A DNA stretch of 64,000 nt from NCBI GenBank assembly GCA_016700075.1, contig CP065000.1, positions 1,302,001-1,366,000 on the forward strand, in the 5' to 3' direction. This stretch comes from Acidobacteriota bacterium. GTDB lineage: Bacteria; Acidobacteriota; Blastocatellia; Pyrinomonadales; Pyrinomonadaceae. Shown in pieces: positions 1-9,226 of the stretch (its first letter is position 1; each line of letters begins with the position of its first letter). A model generated the notes under the pieces. The model saw nothing but the letters and a program-made list of their open reading frames with translations. It did not search any database and was not told the DNA's origin. Position numbers and translations under genes: made by a program.

Positions 1-980
1 TGTTCATCAGGTAATATGTCGATGCCGAATAGAAATCTACGTTCGGATGCATTCCCTTTTTCTCCAGCATCAACTGCTCTATACGCTGCGACATCTCGAA
101 CCACTTCATATCGCCTTTTTTCTCGGACATCGTACGCGAATAGCGTCGAAGCCATGTAGCACGCGGATCCTCTGTCTTGTAAACGGCGTGGCCGATACCC
201 ATGATCTTGCGTTTTTCGGCGAGTGCGTTATCGACCCATCCATCGACGGCTTCGAGGCTGCCGATCTCGATGAGCATCTTCATCACGTTGGTGTTAGCAC
301 CGCCGTGCAGAGGGCCTGCCAAAGCGGCGATGCCCGCCGTGACCGCACCATACATGCCGGCAAGCGTCCCGGAAACGACTCGTGTAGTAAATGTCGAAGC
401 ATTTAGTTCGTGGTCGGCGTGAAGTATCAGGCAGACGTCGAACATACGAGCTTCGTCGGCTTCGGGACGTTCGCCTCGGAGCATATAAAGGAAATTCTCT
501 GCGATCGAAAGGCTCGCATCAGGGGCGACGACCTCGTTGCCATTGCGGATGCGGTCCCACGCAGCGGCGATGGTGCCCATCTGCGCCGTCAACTTGATCG
601 CGGCGTTTGTAGCACGTTCGCGGTCGGTCGCGTGGCCTTCCTTGTCATAAAAATCCAGCGACGAGACCGCCGTTCTGAGAACGTCCATCGGATCCGCGTC
701 CGCCGGAAACGTCTTCATCATGTCGATGACCGCTGCCGGCACGCCGTAATTCGCTCTGAACTGCGCCTTCAGAGCATCGAGTTCATCCTGCTTAGGCAGA
801 CGGCCGTTCCATAGAAGATAAACGACCTCTTCAAATGTGGAATGCTCGGCCAGATCGTGGATGTTATAGCCCTGATAAATAAGGATGCCTTCTTCGCCAT
901 TGACATCGCCGATGGCGCTCTGTGCGGCAACGACGCCGCGAAGTCCTGCTGCTGCTGTTGATTCTGTTGCTGTAGCCATT
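1..980 (-). CDS. gltA: Citrate synthase (3' end beyond window)
   Basis: Condenses oxaloacetate and acetyl-CoA to citrate in the TCA cycle. The frame is open from an ATG at 980 to the window edge, giving about 326 residues, so the C-terminus (with the third catalytic residue, an Asp) is missing. The N-terminus reads GLRGVVAAQSAIGDVNGEEG, typical of the short type I citrate/2-methylcitrate synthases. Both catalytic histidines are visible, in GPLHGGANTNVM and in GIGHAVYKTEDPRA. A 2-methylcitrate synthase cannot be excluded from this part alone. It lies downstream of the SAM hydrolase on the same strand, with 82 bases between them. Confidence 0.93.
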
Positions 981-1062
981 ATGTTAAACCCTCGATTATT
1001 AAAGCACTTTCTGCAAATTTCTATTTTATCCGAGCAGGTTGCCTGTTACAAGTTATTCCCGC

Positions 1063-1830
1063 TCAGAGCTTGGGAAAGACGACCGTGTCGCCGACCGATG
1101 CACCAAGTTCTGTAGCTGCAGATGCACCGTTCAGCGATATCTCGATAAGGCCGATACTGCCCGCGATCAAGAACAATTCGCCGCTTTCGCCGTCAACGTA
1201 ACACTGCAATGTCCTTTCTATTTTTTCGGCGTTCACCTCTGCCGTTAGGACGTTTTCGAGGCAGCTTGCCGGAACATTCGTTATCACGTTGCCGAATCGG
1301 TCAATATGCAGCACGCGGCCGATCATTGTTTCGCCATTATTTTCGGGATAGATGCACTGTAAACGGACGGCATCGGAAACCGACCGGCCAAGCTCTTCGA
1401 TCGGCGTTCCGAGAGCGATGTGAGCGGCAGCCGGAGCGAAAATGTCGCGTCCGTGAAATGTCTTACTTATGTCCGCCGAAGGCTTGAATTGCCTTTCGAT
1501 CAAGTTAACTTCTGCGTTTGTGGAGGTGTCCAATAGAAAGCTGAAAATACCGTTGTCAGGCCCGACCAGGAATCTTTCGTCCGCCTTTACAGCGATAGGC
1601 CTTCGATTCGAGCCCACGCCCGGGTCGACCACAGCAACGATCACAGTGCCGGCAGGCATGTCGCGGAAACACGCAAAAAGCGTGAATGCCGCTGAATGAA
1701 TATCCCCCGGCGGTATCTCGTGCGTTATATCAAAAACCGGGACATTCGGTGCGATTCCGGTGATCACGCCTTTCATCGAGGCGGCAAAATGGTCGCGTGT
1801 TCCGAAATCGGTCAAAAGAGCGATCGCCAT
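1063..1830 (-). CDS. SAM hydroxide adenosyltransferase (DUF62 family)
   Basis: About 255 residues. Members of this family split S-adenosylmethionine with water into adenosine and methionine; a few relatives are halogenases. Family motifs are LLTDFG at the start, VVDPGVGS, GPDNG and DRFGNVITN, followed by the small C-terminal beta domain (IEISLNGASAATELGASVGD). The frame is open further upstream to 1887, but homology begins at MAIALLTDFG, so the ATG at 1830 is chosen. No strong ribosome binding site is visible. A composite inverted repeat (1842-1899) lies just upstream. Confidence 0.88.
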   Translation of the reverse strand: MAIALLTDFGTRDHFAASMKGVITGIAPNVPVFDITHEIPPGDIHSAAFTLFACFRDMPAGTVIVAVVDPGVGSNRRPIAVKADERFLVGPDNGIFSFLLDTSTNAEVNLIERQFKPSADISKTFHGRDIFAPAAAHIALGTPIEELGRSVSDAVRLQCIYPENNGETMIGRVLHIDRFGNVITNVPASCLENVLTAEVNAEKIERTLQCYVDGESGELFLIAGSIGLIEISLNGASAATELGASVGDTVVFPKL

Positions 1831-1841
1831 AAATAAATTAT

Positions 1842-1899
1842 CCACGCCGCAGGAGCGATACCGAAAAGGAGAAGTAAACGGTATCACCCCGTGGCGTGG
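1842..1899. repeat. Composite inverted repeat between two minus-strand genes
   Basis: Outer arms CCACGCC (1842-1848) and GGCGTGG (1893-1899) enclose inner arms GATACCG (1857-1863) and CGGTATC (1879-1885). It sits between the stop of the glycine-zipper gene and the start of the SAM hydrolase. No T-run follows directly on the minus strand, so it is not a textbook terminator. It could be an attenuator or mRNA-stabilising structure. Confidence 0.5.
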
Positions 1900-1941
1900 A
1901 ATGGAGGCTGACCAGGCAGCAAAGATCGCCTTGCAGAGCGA

Positions 1942-3009
1942 TTATCTGATCTGTGTTTCGTATGCCGTACGGATACGGATGCTTTGATTGCGGGAAATTC
2001 GCACGTGTTTGCCGCGTTCGATGACGACAGCACCGACGCCGAAAGCAGCTCCCATGCCGGCTCCGACAGCGACGCCTACAGGCCCGCCGACCACTCCGCC
2101 GATGAGTGCACCTGCTCCCGTCGCACCGCCGACCTTGATGGCGTCGGATTTGAGCGAGCTCTTTCCGACCGCCGTTCCCTCGTCATCAACGCGATGGATA
2201 TTGTCACCCTTCACGGGCATAACTTCGATGAGCGTCGCACTGAAATTTGCCCATCGGTTCTCGCTGAGCAGGATGCGGTCAAATGAAAGCAGCATTTCCG
2301 ATCGGCCTTTTAGACGGCCTGCGGTCTTTATCTTGCTCACGCGGCCCTCGACTATCGCGCCTGCGATCTCGGAAGGTGCTACGACCTTTGCAGTAAATCT
2401 GTCGCCTTCGCGGCTTTGCTGCGTGTTGAGGTCGTCCTGGATCTCAAGAATCAGTTCAGTGTCGCGCGGAATGACAATTATCGCGTTCGGATCACCCTGA
2501 TATTGCGGCGATGCCATCGCGGTCTTTTCGATACGGACGGTGTCGTTCGTTATGGCTGCCGGCGTTTCGCCGGAGGTAGCTGTAACAGGAGCGGCCGGAA
2601 CCGTGTTTTTCGCCGCCATCGTTTGACGGTCATTGACCAACACACCGCGCCGTTTGAGCCCTGTCGGAAGCGAAGCTTCAAATGACCGGCGTTCGTAGCC
2701 GGTGTTGTAGCCTGACTCGAAGCCCTGCTGATAGCCGTCACGATAATCTTCTATCGAACCGTAGTCCTTGTTGTAGGCACGATCGGCCTTGGTGTACTCA
2801 GGATGCCTGGCGAAATCTTTCGCTGCACTGTCTATCGTATCGCGATAGCCCGCCATATATCCGTCGGAATATCCTGTTCTGTAGCCTCGCTGCAGTGCAA
2901 AAACCGCCGGATCGCCGGTCTGTGCGGTAGCGGTATAGCCCGCGGAAAATGCCAAGATCGTTAATATAGTGCTTAACGCAAGTAAGCCACTTTTGCTGCT
3001 TAACCTCAT
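1942..3009 (-). CDS. Secreted glycine-zipper protein, unknown function
   Basis: About 355 residues. The ATG at 3009 is chosen because AGGAGA lies just upstream and it opens a good Sec signal peptide (LLALSTILTILAFSAGYTATAQ). After the signal come tandem aromatic-glycine units (GYRTGYSDGYMAGYRD, then YRDGYQQGFESGYNTGYERR), a proline/threonine linker, a beta-rich middle (EGRVSKIKTAGRLKGRSEML), and a C-terminal glycine zipper (GALIGGVVGGPVGVAVGAG) able to insert into or pack on a membrane. The function is not known. A periplasmic or outer-membrane-associated location is inferred. Confidence 0.75.
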   Translation of the reverse strand: MRLSSKSGLLALSTILTILAFSAGYTATAQTGDPAVFALQRGYRTGYSDGYMAGYRDTIDSAAKDFARHPEYTKADRAYNKDYGSIEDYRDGYQQGFESGYNTGYERRSFEASLPTGLKRRGVLVNDRQTMAAKNTVPAAPVTATSGETPAAITNDTVRIEKTAMASPQYQGDPNAIIVIPRDTELILEIQDDLNTQQSREGDRFTAKVVAPSEIAGAIVEGRVSKIKTAGRLKGRSEMLLSFDRILLSENRWANFSATLIEVMPVKGDNIHRVDDEGTAVGKSSLKSDAIKVGGATGAGALIGGVVGGPVGVAVGAGMGAAFGVGAVVIERGKHVRISRNQSIRIRTAYETQIR

Positions 3010-3151
3010 CTGATTCTCCTGTCTTTGAAACGTGTAAATGGAGTGAAAATGCAACTTCCGCATATACTTATACAGCAAATGCTTAAGCATTACAACATCT
3101 TTTTTCACTTTTTTTGTGGATTTTGGCCTCGTGTGTTTAAGGAAATGTTTA

Positions 3152-3183
3152 AGAAAAGAAAAAGCCGCCGATCGCTCGGCGGC
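3152..3183 (-). terminator. Rho-independent terminator of the DUF5916 gene
   Basis: On the minus strand, perfect 8-bp arms GCCGCCGA and TCGGCGGC (3164-3183) with a 4-base loop are followed by TTTTTCTTTTCTT. It lies 28 bases after the stop of the DUF5916 gene and separates it from the glycine-zipper gene downstream. Confidence 0.9.
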
Positions 3184-3211
3184 CAAGAGGAGGAAAAAAC
3201 CAATGAAGACG

Positions 3212-5758
3212 TCAGAAACTCTTCCTGAACAGATACGACGCCCTAACGAAGAAAGTTCGGCTGTCGCGTTTCAGTCCCGGTTCGTATTGGCCCGTGAACG
3301 GGTTGAAGCCGTTATAGTTGATACTGTCGTTATATCCCGCATATATCGCCGTGCCCGGATTTGGTGCCCAGCCGAACAGCACCTGTCCCGCGAAGTTTCG
3401 CCGCATAGAATCGTAGTCCAGGCGAAAGCGTGTGAACAGGAACCTCGTGAATTGATATGTCGAGCGAAGGCTGAATATGTCGGAATCAAAACGCCGCTCA
3501 CCCGTTTCCTTTCTGTTCATGCGGCTTTTGCGATACGAAGCGGATATCCGCAAAGGATCGACCGGTTTTACTTCACCCCAAACCTCTGCATCAGTTTGAA
3601 GTGCCGGCCCGGGGTCCTGCAGTCCTGTTGCCGGATCAAAATAAAAATAGTCGAAAACGTTTCGCCGCATTCCGACAAACGCGCCGTAGTTAAATTTCTT
3701 GTTGTATGCTTGGTTGATATTTGCCGAAAGGGTCTGTACCCATGTGGACCGCGTAGGCTCACCCAGAAAGGTTCCCTGCGGGCGCGTAGATGTGCGCTTC
3801 AGGCCGAATTCTTCTTCGTAGATCTTCTGATAGGTCTGGTTGAAATTGAAATTAAGATAGGTCGACCGCTGCAGGCTGAGCCCGAGGCTCGTCCCGAGAT
3901 TTGCACCTTGCGTGCGGCCCTTCCAGTCGTAGTCAAAACTGACGAATCTCTGCCAATTCGCCCTGATGATCTTTGCGGTCGGTTTCGATTCTGTGCTCCA
4001 GCGATTGAACAAAAAGAGGAAATTAGTATCGGTCTGACGCGTGAAACCGCTGTCTGTGCGGTACTTTCCGCTTCGGCCGCCCGCTTCAAAGAACCAGCCC
4101 GAACGATCCGTCGTGTAATCCAGATTGGCGTAATATCCGATACCGTTCCCTACGCGATACCTGTTGTAAGTGCCGTTGGAAAGCGGGTTGCTGCCGGTCG
4201 ATCCGGTGCCGCAGATCTCGCGGTTACGCTGTGCCTGAACCGGATCCGCGGCCGGATCGAACTCCCTTTCCAAAAAGCAGCGTTTTGAGTTCGTGCCGAC
4301 GACCTGAAACGACGATGTGATTTTTGGCGATAATTTCATCCTCCCGTCAAAGCCGGCTGTCAGATTCTTTTGCTCAACAAAATTCCTGTAAGTACCAAAA
4401 AAGCCGATGTTGTTCTCCTTACCAATATCACGCTTTAGGCGAAGAACGGCGAACATCGAATTCTTGTCAACAAATTCGGAGATCCTTGGCAGCACCTGCG
4501 GGTCATTGCGGTCCTCGTCGCTGTAGTTTCCCGGGGCTTTGTCGGAAGCCGCGAGTATGCCGAAAGATGTTTTCCCTTTCTTGCCGGTCAGTTTCACTGC
4601 AGCGTCGGGATCGACGATATTCCGCGAATAAAAGACCTGAAGCGGTGAACGGAAAATATCCGCCCCTTCCAGAAAGAACGGACGCTTTTCCTCGAAGAAG
4701 ATCGGAAAACGCTGATTTGCGGTCACGACCGGCGCGTCGGCTTCGATCTCGGCAAAATCGGGATTTATGGCGGCATCCAAGGTCACACTCGGACTGATCG
4801 TGTATTTCAGCGTGACGCCTATGTCATGTTTGATCGGCTGATTCACGAAACGTCCCTGATCAATGACGCCCGGCAAAAGCTGATTGCGAGGTATCGTTCT
4901 GGTACGCCGGCCGGTCTGCGACAGCGTCACGCTCGGTACGACCTCCAGCGTCCGTTCGTACTTTACGTCGTCCAGTCCTGTTATTTTTCCATGCTTGATC
5001 AAAAAGCCTGCGACGTTGCGGTCATCGGGCAGCCATTGATTTAATTCATCATTGAGCCGGTCGATGTTTCGGGCGACGTTGAAGCCCCACATCACGCCCT
5101 TTCCGGCTCGATAACGCAGCGATTTGAACGGAATTTTTACTTCTACCGACCAGCCCCAATCTTCGAGCACTCCTCGCGATTCCATCACGATGTCTACCGA
5201 AAAGTCGGCTCCCTGTCCCTCGGTAAAAATGCCGTCCTGCTGAATGCCGAGCGGATTGAAACCCAGCACATAGGCTCGCCTCTGGTCATTGAAGGTGTCG
5301 AGCCAGACGCGTACGTTATCCTCTCCGAAAACATTGTCGCGTTTGGCTACCGTTGCACGTATCTTGTCGCGGTCGTCAAAGCATTTGAAAGCCAAATAGA
5401 TATGCTTTTCATCATAAAGCATGTAAACGATGGTCGGCTTCGAAGGAGCGATGTTGTCGCCGGGAGCTACTTGATAAAAATCATCGAATACGGCTGCCTG
5501 TTGCCAGATCTCTTCGTCGATGCGGCCGTCGATCGTCGGTGGGACAAATGCCTTTGGTATCGTAACGGGACGCATTTTATGTGCAGGCACCATTACTTTT
5601 CCGACAGGCTGAGAAGCTTCGTCGGGCCGGGGCGAAATGCCCGAGCCGTTGCTCTCAACCGGTTGTGGAAGCGGACTCGCGGACGGCCCGCCCCCGTTCT
5701 GTGCCGCTGCTGCGGCGCAGAGAAATGAAACGAATGCTATGACTGCAAGAAATCTCAT
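3212..5758 (-). CDS. DUF5916 outer-membrane protein with CBM9-like domain
   Basis: 848 residues. A signal peptide (MRFLAVIAFVSFLCAAAAAQ) is followed by a proline-rich linker. A carbohydrate-binding family 9-like beta-sandwich begins near residue 70 (PPTIDGRIDEEIWQQA). The rest is the long DUF5916 region, rich in alternating aromatic/polar strands and ending in a terminal phenylalanine (RASYLFRKSF), the usual C-terminal signal of outer-membrane beta-barrels. Proteins of this type are often labelled hydrolase or CBM9-domain protein; no activity is established. A role at the outer membrane in binding a polymer is inferred. It is last in its transcription unit, with a clear terminator behind it. 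Confidence 0.85.
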   Translation of the reverse strand: MRFLAVIAFVSFLCAAAAAQNGGGPSASPLPQPVESNGSGISPRPDEASQPVGKVMVPAHKMRPVTIPKAFVPPTIDGRIDEEIWQQAAVFDDFYQVAPGDNIAPSKPTIVYMLYDEKHIYLAFKCFDDRDKIRATVAKRDNVFGEDNVRVWLDTFNDQRRAYVLGFNPLGIQQDGIFTEGQGADFSVDIVMESRGVLEDWGWSVEVKIPFKSLRYRAGKGVMWGFNVARNIDRLNDELNQWLPDDRNVAGFLIKHGKITGLDDVKYERTLEVVPSVTLSQTGRRTRTIPRNQLLPGVIDQGRFVNQPIKHDIGVTLKYTISPSVTLDAAINPDFAEIEADAPVVTANQRFPIFFEEKRPFFLEGADIFRSPLQVFYSRNIVDPDAAVKLTGKKGKTSFGILAASDKAPGNYSDEDRNDPQVLPRISEFVDKNSMFAVLRLKRDIGKENNIGFFGTYRNFVEQKNLTAGFDGRMKLSPKITSSFQVVGTNSKRCFLEREFDPAADPVQAQRNREICGTGSTGSNPLSNGTYNRYRVGNGIGYYANLDYTTDRSGWFFEAGGRSGKYRTDSGFTRQTDTNFLFLFNRWSTESKPTAKIIRANWQRFVSFDYDWKGRTQGANLGTSLGLSLQRSTYLNFNFNQTYQKIYEEEFGLKRTSTRPQGTFLGEPTRSTWVQTLSANINQAYNKKFNYGAFVGMRRNVFDYFYFDPATGLQDPGPALQTDAEVWGEVKPVDPLRISASYRKSRMNRKETGERRFDSDIFSLRSTYQFTRFLFTRFRLDYDSMRRNFAGQVLFGWAPNPGTAIYAGYNDSINYNGFNPFTGQYEPGLKRDSRTFFVRASYLFRKSF

Positions 5759-5872
5759 TTTGACGGATCCTCAAACTCCGCGGCAGGATGCAGCGGGCCA
5801 AGAGTGCGACAACGTATTCAAACGGAATCGCACATTAATTGTTTCAATTAATTGGTCTTAGGGAAAGAGCGG

Positions 5873-7738
5873 TCAGTTGGATGATAGGCCCAATGATGCC
5901 CGGCTTCTGATGACGACCTCGCCGCCTGACGCGACCAGATAGCGAGCACCGCCATTGCCGAGACGGAATTTATCGCTGCCGATGCGCCTCAATTCGAATC
6001 CGTCGCCCCGCACCTCATCGCGTGTCTCTATGTCTGCCGAGACCGCTTGCGGCAAGGTCAGCACCACATCGCCGTTTGGGCTTTTAGCGTTCAATTCACT
6101 GAGGTCACCGTCTATCATTATCACGCCGTCGGCATTCTCTGCCGTCACGCTGCCCGTAAATCCGACGACACGGATCCGGCCGCTGCGGCTGTTCACGGCA
6201 AGTTCGCCCTCTGAATCGCGAACGCTGACGCCTTCGGCGGAGCCTGACAGATGCATCTTGCCCCGAAAACCCGTAACACGGATCTCGTTCGCGGAGTTTA
6301 CCGTCAGGTCGATATTTCGCGGAATACTTATCTCGACGCGGGTGCCGCGGCGGACCGAAGAAAAGCCCGGAGTTCCGGCTGACGATGCCGGGCCGACTAT
6401 TGTCAGCACCGCCCCTTCCGGAGTGAGATTCTCGTTGACCCCGATATTTTCCGAACTTCGCGGATCACCAACGCTTATGACACGATATTCGACCTCATTT
6501 CGATCCCATCCTTTTACGGAGACTGCCGCCTTTTCGGCGATGATGGTCAGCTTCTTGTTGTTCTCGAGCGGGAACTTCCCTGATTTTGTCTCCAGACGCG
6601 GCACGCCTGCCGTGAAACCCGCATCGGCTATGCGCGCCAAAGCTGCCGACTGCATGATCTCAACATTCTTCATCGCCTCGATGACGGCTTCGGACCGTAA
6701 GGCCTGCTCAGCGGTCTTTGCGGCCTCTGCCGTCACCTTTTTCAGTTCAGGCGCGAGCTTTTTCATTTCGGCATTTAGTTCTTCGGTCATCTTTTTCGTA
6801 GCTTTAGCAAGTTCGGCATTGACGCGAGCCATGTTTGTTGAAGACCACTCTTCATTATCGGAGCCGCCTTGCGGCAAAAGGTCGACCGCAGGAAACTGCT
6901 GCTTGCCGTCCTTCTTCCGGTTTATCGAAAGCGGGCCGTTAACGCTCGACAACTTGACACGTGCATCGCCCGAGCCGATACGGCCGCGCATGTCGCGTCC
7001 GACGAATTTGCCCTTGCGTATCGAAAGGCCGAACTCGTTCGTGATGGTGCCGTTGACCGAATCCGCCGTTATCGTGGCGTTTGTGTCAGACGGTAGAGTC
7101 AAAGCGACACGGCCGTTCACGGTCTCAAGCGAGATACTGCTCGTTGCATCGAGTTGGTTGAATTCTGCGGAAACCTCGCCGTTAACGGTCGACAGCTTTG
7201 CCGTTCCTTTAAGGTCTGACGCGACCACTTTTCCGTTCACAGCAGCGGCAGTGATCTGATTCGTGAAGTTTGAGATACGCACCTCGCCGTTAACGGTGTC
7301 GATGCCTCTCAGTACAGCACCGCGGGGAGCCATTACTTTATATTCAACGTTCATTCGGCGGCCCTGTTTCCAAGAGCCCGGCTCGTTATCAGTCTTCTTG
7401 TACTCGGTCTTTACCCTGAACAGGTCCGCTCTGGAATCGATCTTGATAACGACCAGTTCCAATGATTCGCGGCTGTCCGCAGTGACGACATAACTCAATT
7501 TGACCTCGTTGCGGTCCCAGGACTCGACAGTGATCGCCCCGTTGATATTGCCGATGGTAACGGTTCCGTTCGCTGAGATCGGATACGTCTGCTCAAAACG
7601 CACCGTCTCGTCTTGTACTGCCGAATGAACCGCGGTCGGCGTGCAGGTCTCGCCGGTCGTCCGGTCAAATATCGACCCGACCTCCACACCGGACGATGCC
7701 ACCAAACTCGAAATGACAAAAGTAAATAACCAATTCAT
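5873..7738 (-). CDS. DUF4097 beta-repeat secreted protein
   Basis: 621 residues with an N-terminal signal peptide (MNWLFTFVISSLVASS). Two DUF4097-type beta-repeat regions, with recurring units such as VNGEVRISNFTN, VNGKVVASDLKG, VNGRVALTLPSD and VNGTITNEFG, flank a charged helical segment (about residues 300-370, ELAKATKKMTEELNAEMKK) likely to form a coiled coil. The family forms a right-handed beta-helix-like stack; its function is unknown, possibly cell-surface. It is transcribed toward the DUF5916 gene with 114 bases between them. The upstream 267-base gap (7739-8005) is a divergent promoter region toward the PHP gene; no clear sites were identified there. Confidence 0.8.
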   Translation of the reverse strand: MNWLFTFVISSLVASSGVEVGSIFDRTTGETCTPTAVHSAVQDETVRFEQTYPISANGTVTIGNINGAITVESWDRNEVKLSYVVTADSRESLELVVIKIDSRADLFRVKTEYKKTDNEPGSWKQGRRMNVEYKVMAPRGAVLRGIDTVNGEVRISNFTNQITAAAVNGKVVASDLKGTAKLSTVNGEVSAEFNQLDATSSISLETVNGRVALTLPSDTNATITADSVNGTITNEFGLSIRKGKFVGRDMRGRIGSGDARVKLSSVNGPLSINRKKDGKQQFPAVDLLPQGGSDNEEWSSTNMARVNAELAKATKKMTEELNAEMKKLAPELKKVTAEAAKTAEQALRSEAVIEAMKNVEIMQSAALARIADAGFTAGVPRLETKSGKFPLENNKKLTIIAEKAAVSVKGWDRNEVEYRVISVGDPRSSENIGVNENLTPEGAVLTIVGPASSAGTPGFSSVRRGTRVEISIPRNIDLTVNSANEIRVTGFRGKMHLSGSAEGVSVRDSEGELAVNSRSGRIRVVGFTGSVTAENADGVIMIDGDLSELNAKSPNGDVVLTLPQAVSADIETRDEVRGDGFELRRIGSDKFRLGNGGARYLVASGGEVVIRSRASLGLSSN

Positions 7739-8005
7739 GATTCCCTCGCTAAGTATGAATTAGATGAAAGCGAATGTCGCTGTATCTGACCAAAATACAC
7801 CGTGCCTTCAGCATTTGTGACAAAAGACGCACAAATTCTCATTTTCGATCCAATAGGGATGGGGCATGTCATTCCGTGAAATGCTGTCAGTCTCGGCGGA
7901 GTTCAAATTAAATCATTTTTCACATCTTCTTTACGGCGAATTAACTCGTCCGTCTCAAACTGAGGTCGTCTTTCCGCTTTCCTGCGGCGGGCAAAAGAAA
8001 AAACG

Positions 8006-9226
8006 ATGACCAAGTCAATGACCGAAGTAACTATTCTCGAGAGAGCCTTTGACCTCTCAGATTCTGCCAAAGCAGGCGTATCGCTTCATTGCCACACGGA
8101 GGCGTCAAAGGAAATGTTGGATTTCGTCCCTCATTACGCCAAGATGCTGCCCGTAATTTCACATTTCTGGGCTCGAGAAAAAGTAAGATATCGCGAAAAG
8201 AATGGGCGCGATCTGGATTTTTCAGGGGCATTCTGGTCGCCGCCCTTGGATCCGGGCCATGTGTTCGATTCTGAGAAAAAGCAGATCAATGATGCCGGGC
8301 TTGACGCGATGGTCTCAATAACCGATCACGACAACATAGAAGGAACAATGTCCCTGAACGCCGGCCGTGATCCCGAAACGATGCCGATATCCTTCGAATG
8401 GACCGTTCCCTTCAGATACGGCTTCTTTCATCTGGGCGTCCACAATTTGCCTGTAGAAAGGGCAGCCGTGATGACATCGCACCTTCTCGACTACACATTC
8501 AATGAAGCCTCGCAGACCGACGAGAGGCTTCATGAGTTGTTTGACATGCTGAATGCCGATCCATCGATCTTGATAGTATTCAATCATCCTATCTGGGACA
8601 TCGAATTGGTGGGTGAAGAACTGCATCGACGGCTTCTCGATGAATTTTTGGGTATCTTTGCTGAAGATCTGCACGCATTGGAACTCAACGGATTCCGCTC
8701 ATGGTCGGAAAACCGCGAGACATTGGAATTGGCCGAGAGATACCAACTTCCCGTTGTCTCAGGCGGGGACCGGCACGGCTGCAGACCGAATACCGTGATC
8801 AATTTGACTAGGGCCGATACATTCAGCGAATTCACCGAAGAGGTGCGTCGCGACAAACACAGCCGCATTGCCGTGTTGCCGGAATACTCTATCCCGCTTC
8901 ACTCGCGTCAGCTTCAGAGCTTTTCTGAGATCTTGTCGTTCCACGATTTTTTGCCCCAACACCGCCAACGCTGGTTTGACCGTGTGTTCTTCGACATGAA
9001 CGACGGACGCGGCAGCGTGTCGCTTGCATCGCACGGCTGGAAGAATGGCGGCCCTGTATGGCTGCGTTGGGCGATCTGGACCCTCGGCGCCCTCAGCAGG
9101 CCGAAATTCAGGCCGTTGTTTCGTGCATTGAGGGCAAAAGCGGACATTCCAAGTCCGTTATGTGTAGAATTGCAGGAAAAGGCAACGCCCGCGATGGTTC
9201 GGGCAGCTGCGGCAAATGCCGGATAG
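8006..9226 (+). CDS. PHP-domain metal-dependent phosphoesterase
   Basis: 406 residues. PHP metal-binding motifs are all present: SLHCHTEAS (about residues 27-35), SITDHDN, IVFNHP and SGGDRHG. These bind two or three metal ions and hydrolyse phosphate esters in known members. Compared with small PHP phosphatases the protein is long, with an insertion after the first motif and a C-terminal helical extension. It is first in a set with a GT4 glycosyltransferase that starts before this stop codon, suggesting a joint role in glycoconjugate or lipid metabolism. The substrate is unknown. Confidence 0.8.
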   Translation: MTKSMTEVTILERAFDLSDSAKAGVSLHCHTEASKEMLDFVPHYAKMLPVISHFWAREKVRYREKNGRDLDFSGAFWSPPLDPGHVFDSEKKQINDAGLDAMVSITDHDNIEGTMSLNAGRDPETMPISFEWTVPFRYGFFHLGVHNLPVERAAVMTSHLLDYTFNEASQTDERLHELFDMLNADPSILIVFNHPIWDIELVGEELHRRLLDEFLGIFAEDLHALELNGFRSWSENRETLELAERYQLPVVSGGDRHGCRPNTVINLTRADTFSEFTEEVRRDKHSRIAVLPEYSIPLHSRQLQSFSEILSFHDFLPQHRQRWFDRVFFDMNDGRGSVSLASHGWKNGGPVWLRWAIWTLGALSRPKFRPLFRALRAKADIPSPLCVELQEKATPAMVRAAAANAG